This document shows positions 18,863 through 21,784 of a stretch of 21,784 nt of DNA, in pieces (position 1 is the stretch's first letter; every line of letters begins with the position of its first letter). The translations under genes and the position numbers were made by a program. The notes under the pieces are model-generated. The model saw only the letters and a program-made list of their open reading frames with translations. It ran no database searches and was not told the origin of the DNA. The stretch covers positions 1-21,784 of the IMG/VR virus record IMGVR_UViG_3300043409_000472; one strand, 5' to 3'. The stretch is from a virus.

Positions 18863-19092
18863 TGGAAGGTTTTGTTAACATACAAAATAAGGATGGTCTC
18901 GTAAGAGACCTATCCAGCAAAGCTGTAATAAATACAAATAGAATTGAATATGAAAACTATTTGCATAAAAGAAATGCAGCTAAAGAATTGAATCAACAAA
19001 TTAAACAAAACGCTGATAAGATTGAAAAGATTGAGTCAGATGTAACAGAGATAAAAGAAATGCTCGCAATGCTTATTAAGGGTAAACAATAA
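18862..19092 (+). CDS. Small coiled-coil structural-operon protein
   Basis: The start at 18862 overlaps the stop of the giant upstream gene (TAATG), giving 76 residues; the in-frame TTG at 18853 is not needed. The first half, VNIQNKDGLVRDLSSKAVIN followed by TNRIEYENYL, resembles small conserved proteins of T4-like environmental phages that follow the gp10-position gene. The second half is a predicted coiled coil with heptad-like spacing: KELNQQIKQNADKIEKIESD, then VTEIKEMLAMLIKG. It may be an adaptor between the large wedge protein and the fibre, given its coupling to both. The function is not known. Confidence 0.78.
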   Translation: MEGFVNIQNKDGLVRDLSSKAVINTNRIEYENYLHKRNAAKELNQQIKQNADKIEKIESDVTEIKEMLAMLIKGKQ

Positions 19093-20309
19093 TGGCAACA
19101 ATCGTACTTCGCAGTGTAAAAGGCAGTCCGCTAACTATTGCAGAGGCAGATGCTAACTTTGATAACCTAAACACTGAGGTGGGAACAAAACTAGCAACAG
19201 CTACATACACTGCTGCAGATGTGCTCACTAAAGTTAAAACAGTTGATGGTGTAGGATCTGGACTAGACGCTGACTTACTAGATGGTTTAAATACCAGCAG
19301 TTCAGACACTAGTGGAAACTCTGTTGTCATTAGATCTTCTGGTAATTTTTCCGCAAATATTATTACTGCTAATTTAGTTGGTGCTGTTACAGGTAATGTT
19401 ACAGGTAACCTAACTGGAACTGTGACAGGTAATGCAACCAATGTGGATGGTGTTGTTGCGATTAATAATGGTGGTACTGGTGCTACAACTGACTCTGCAG
19501 CTAGAACTGCTCTCGGTTTAGGAACGATGGCTACTCAAGCTGCAAACAATGTTACTATTACTGGTGGATCTGTTACACTAACTTCAGCATTAGCAATTGC
19601 TTCTGGTGGTACTGCAGCGACATCTGTAAACCAAGCAAGAACTAACTTAGGTTTAGTTATTGGTGCCGATGTGCAACCATTCTCAAATGAACTTACTGCT
19701 ATAGCTGGCGCAACGACATCAACTGGTTTTTATGTTCGTCTTGGAACAGGTTCTGTTACCGAACGAACATTGACTGCAGGAACTAATATTTCTATTACTA
19801 ATGGTAGTGGTGTTGATGGCAACCCAACTATTACTGGTTCGTCAAATCCATCTGTAGATTACATTGTTAAAACTGGAACTAATGGTTCTGGTGATATTGG
19901 ACAGTCAGCAAATAGATTTGCTGTTATCTACGGTACTTCTACTTCTGCTCGTTACGCTGACTTGGCAGAAAAATATACAACTGATCAAGAATATGAACCA
20001 GGAACAGTTATTGTTGTTGCTTCTGCAGGTGATGCTGAGGGAACTGCTTCTTATACTACTGGTCAAAGAGTGCTTGGTGTTGTTTCTACAAACCCAGCAT
20101 TTATCATGAACGATGAATTAGATGGACAAGCAATTGCACTTCGTGGTCGTGTTCCAGTTAAAGTTGTTGGACCAATCCGTAAAGGACAACCACTAATTTG
20201 TAATCAAGATGGTAAAGGTGTCCATGGTGATACTATTAATAGTTTTGCTATCTCTTTAGAAACAAATGAAGAACGATCTGTTAAACTTGTTGAATGTGTG
20301 ATTTTATAA
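19092..20309 (+). CDS. Tail-fibre-like protein with conserved C-terminal domain
   Basis: The 405-residue protein reads like a short tail fibre. Residues 1-20 (MATIVLRSVKGSPLTIAEAD, followed by ANFDNLN) are the common attachment-end opening of such fibres. Residues 95-115 carry VTGN tandem repeats. Residues 125-200 hold two phage-fibre repeats (NNGGTGATTDSAARTALGLG and SGGTAATSVNQARTNLGLV). From about 286 the C-terminal domain ARYADLAEKYTTDQEYEPGT, then VVSTNPAFIMN and GRVPVKVVGPIRKGQPLICN, matches a domain that ends many fibre proteins in T4-like environmental phages. It would contact the host surface. Its start is coupled to the coiled-coil gene through TAATG. The gene directly precedes the radical SAM gene. 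Receptor unknown. Confidence 0.87.
   Translation: MATIVLRSVKGSPLTIAEADANFDNLNTEVGTKLATATYTAADVLTKVKTVDGVGSGLDADLLDGLNTSSSDTSGNSVVIRSSGNFSANIITANLVGAVTGNVTGNLTGTVTGNATNVDGVVAINNGGTGATTDSAARTALGLGTMATQAANNVTITGGSVTLTSALAIASGGTAATSVNQARTNLGLVIGADVQPFSNELTAIAGATTSTGFYVRLGTGSVTERTLTAGTNISITNGSGVDGNPTITGSSNPSVDYIVKTGTNGSGDIGQSANRFAVIYGTSTSARYADLAEKYTTDQEYEPGTVIVVASAGDAEGTASYTTGQRVLGVVSTNPAFIMNDELDGQAIALRGRVPVKVVGPIRKGQPLICNQDGKGVHGDTINSFAISLETNEERSVKLVECVIL
19386..19433 (+). repeat. Four 12-base tandem units encoding VTGN-like repeats
   Basis: Four consecutive 12-base units encode VTGN, VTGN, LTGT and VTGN. The first two differ by one base. Such short in-frame repeats in a fibre gene can change copy number by slippage without breaking the frame. 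Confidence 0.8.
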
Positions 20310-20344
20310 TGCTTTATGACATCTCAACCAATCGTCTTTCATAA
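20309..20344 (+). other. 11-codon open frame at the fibre stop (TAATG), possibly a leader or scar
   Basis: The fibre stop TAA at 20307-20309 overlaps an ATG exactly as at other junctions here, but this frame encodes only MLYDISTNRLS before a TAA. It overlaps the first 29 bases of the radical SAM gene in another frame. It could couple translation, be a remnant of an earlier gene start, or be chance. Confidence 0.3.
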
Positions 20345-21389
20345 GACAAATGTATCTCTTTCAGATATACTAATCCCAAAAGACTTAGTGGTCTATCTCA
20401 AGACCACTGAGACTTGCCAATTAAATTGCCAGCACTGTTTTACAAATGGTGTCAACGGCAAAAAGATATACTTTAATCCCCAAAATACTGTAGAGTGGTT
20501 TGAACGACTCCACGAGGAATGCCCATCTTTTAATGGTGGGAATATTACATTTCACGGAGGAGAACCATTTCTTGCTCCACTAGATGATATGTACTATGTC
20601 TGGGATAAGGTATCAAAACTATTTCCCAATCTTAACTGGTCTTGCTCGACTAATCTATGTTTTAATTTAACAGAAGACCATATGCAGTTTTTCAAAACTG
20701 TTCTAAAGAATGGATTCTGCACTTCTTGGGATAAGGGTATTCGATTTGAGAATGAAAAACAAGAAAAACTTTGGAGAAAGAATCTTCAAACTGTAGTAGA
20801 TGCTGGGCATAATATTACTCTGAATGTCAGCCTAAACAAACAACTTCTAGAAATGGATACAACTGAGTTAGTTCTCTGGCTCAATACGCTAGGTGTTAAT
20901 TGGGTACAGTTTGAACGACTAACCCACGATGGCTCGGCTCTTAAAAACACTCATATTTTTCCTGCAAATAAAGATCAAGACGACTGGTTCGTTAGAATGC
21001 ATGAAACCTATCAGACAATAAAACCTAAATATAAAGATGTCCTCTTAGAGGGTATCTATTCCTCTATAACTAAAGGAATACATGGTGGAGTTCGCTGCAG
21101 AGATTGTGAGCAAAAAATCTTTACAATTAATGCCGATGGAACTGTGGCTGGATGTCCGAATGCTGCAGTAGGTAATGGCTTTGGAGATATATCTCAGCCT
21201 ATTAGAACTCTACTCTCCGCCAGAGGAAGAATAAATAACATTACATGCGAGATAGAAAGAGACCCTCGTTGCTATACCTGTGATGTATTTGATATCTGTA
21301 ATAGCGACTGTCACCAATTGAAGTGGCAGGGAGATATCTGTGCAGCACCAAAAACACTAATGCAAAGGTTAAAGAATGACAAATGCTAG
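20316..21389 (+). CDS. Radical SAM/SPASM protein-modifying enzyme (sulfatase-maturase-like)
   Basis: Radical SAM enzymes use a [4Fe-4S] cluster and S-adenosylmethionine to start radical chemistry. SPASM-domain members usually modify peptides or proteins. This 357-residue protein has the cluster motif C34-x3-C38-x2-C41 (TCQLNCQHCF), the SAM-binding GGEP at 81-84 (FHGGEPF), and then a barrel-like middle. The C-terminus has the complete seven-cysteine SPASM pattern: C264-x10-G275-x4-C280, then C319-x2-C322-x5-C328-x3-C332 and C342, expected to bind auxiliary [4Fe-4S] clusters. Length and layout resemble anaerobic sulfatase-maturating enzymes and peptide maturases. No sulfatase is present, so the substrate is unknown. 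It sits between a fibre gene and a gene starting inside its 3' end. No clear ribosome site precedes the ATG at 20316. Confidence 0.93.
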   Translation: MTSQPIVFHKTNVSLSDILIPKDLVVYLKTTETCQLNCQHCFTNGVNGKKIYFNPQNTVEWFERLHEECPSFNGGNITFHGGEPFLAPLDDMYYVWDKVSKLFPNLNWSCSTNLCFNLTEDHMQFFKTVLKNGFCTSWDKGIRFENEKQEKLWRKNLQTVVDAGHNITLNVSLNKQLLEMDTTELVLWLNTLGVNWVQFERLTHDGSALKNTHIFPANKDQDDWFVRMHETYQTIKPKYKDVLLEGIYSSITKGIHGGVRCRDCEQKIFTINADGTVAGCPNAAVGNGFGDISQPIRTLLSARGRINNITCEIERDPRCYTCDVFDICNSDCHQLKWQGDICAAPKTLMQRLKNDKC

Positions 21390-21784
21390 CGATATTATAA
21401 CAAAAACGAATATCACTGCTTCCGCAGAAGCAACATTTAAACACTATAATAGCGGAATCGTCTGGCACAGTGGCAACCAGCCGTTCCAAACTGATATTAC
21501 TGGTGGTAATGCTAGTGGTTATGCAACTCAAACATATGCTAATGATATTTCAGACACCAATGTAACTGCTTCTACTTTAGTTTCCAATTTTAGAAGTTAT
21601 GCTACTTTAGTATCAAGAATTAGAAATGTTCGTTTATTAAAATGGTATCAAATCCAAGGTGATGTTAGAGCATCATTATCATCTGATCAAACTGAAATGA
21701 CAAATCTTAATTCAAATTATCAATATGATATGGAAGCCACTCAGTCTGGCTCTTTAAAACCAGAATCGAACGGATCTATATCTG
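21376..21784 (+). CDS. Start of a probable tail protein gene, cut by the window end
   Basis: An ATG at 21376 opens a frame that stays open to the window edge (136 full codons). It overlaps the last 14 bases of the radical SAM gene, so the two are probably translationally coupled. The protein begins MTNASDIITKTNITASAEAT and continues with HYNSGIVWHSGNQPFQTDIT, GGNASGYATQ and a later helical LVSRIRNVRLLKWYQIQGD. The WHSGNQPF phrase and Asn/Ser/Thr richness recall phage fibre-type proteins, but I do not recognise a family. By position it is one of the two best candidates for the radical SAM enzyme's substrate or partner. It has no cysteine in the visible part. Confidence 0.75.
   Translation, partial: MTNASDIITKTNITASAEATFKHYNSGIVWHSGNQPFQTDITGGNASGYATQTYANDISDTNVTASTLVSNFRSYATLVSRIRNVRLLKWYQIQGDVRASLSSDQTEMTNLNSNYQYDMEATQSGSLKPESNGSIS

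Noticed and set aside
18927-18934. AATAAATA inside the coiled-coil gene as an internal late promoter for the fibre
   Set aside because: One base off the consensus but fully inside a coding region, with no other support.
1171-21531. Reverse-strand open frames of 60-138 codons scattered across the window
   Set aside because: All lie opposite well-supported structural genes, have odd composition, and lack ribosome sites or recognisable domains; they are shadows of the + strand genes.

Overview
This window is a segment of the late structural (tail and baseplate) operon of a T4-like contractile-tailed phage (Caudoviricetes, myovirus morphology). All supported genes lie on the + strand and are packed end to end, and the DNA is visibly AT-rich. 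The gene order hub, gp5 spike, PAAR tip, gp25, gp6, a gp7-position protein, gp8, a giant gp10-position protein and a fibre matches the T4 wedge and spike order. The style of the proteins (a DUF4815-type gp10-position protein, glycine-rich repeats, the C-terminal fibre domain with an ADLAEKY motif) is closer to T4-like phages of marine or freshwater bacteria, such as cyanophages and pelagiphages, than to enterobacterial T4. The host cannot be named from this sequence.

Layout. Positions 1-611 hold the 3' end of a baseplate hub protein. Positions 611-4475 encode the puncturing device: a 1031-residue gp5-like spike carrying two different predicted cell-wall hydrolase domains, a small unknown protein, and a PAAR tip. 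Positions 4490-8589 encode wedge proteins (gp25, gp6, and a protein in the gp7 position). Positions 8609-12257 hold a small virion-type beta protein and a gp8-like wedge protein about three times the length of T4 gp8. Positions 12296-18862 encode a 2188-residue DUF4815-type protein in the gp10 position. Positions 18862-20309 hold a small coiled-coil protein and a tail-fibre-like protein. Positions 20316-21389 encode a radical SAM enzyme with a complete SPASM domain, the only non-structural gene here. A further gene begins inside its 3' end at 21376 and runs off the window.

How it fits together. Hub, spike and PAAR proteins would make the central needle that pierces and digests the envelope. 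gp25, gp6, the gp7-position protein, gp8 and the gp10-position protein would make the surrounding wedges. The fibre and repeat-rich proteins would face the host. Stop and start codons fuse as TAATG at most junctions, which suggests translational coupling along one long transcript. Late-promoter-like TAAATA boxes lie before gp25 and before the gp10-position gene, and I see no terminator.

The most interesting element is the radical SAM/SPASM gene. Such enzymes normally modify peptides or proteins, so its place among fibre genes, with a 14-base overlap into the next gene, suggests post-translational modification of a phage tail protein. There is no gene-free stretch over 300 bases, and I recognised no tRNA gene, CRISPR array, insertion sequence or attachment site.
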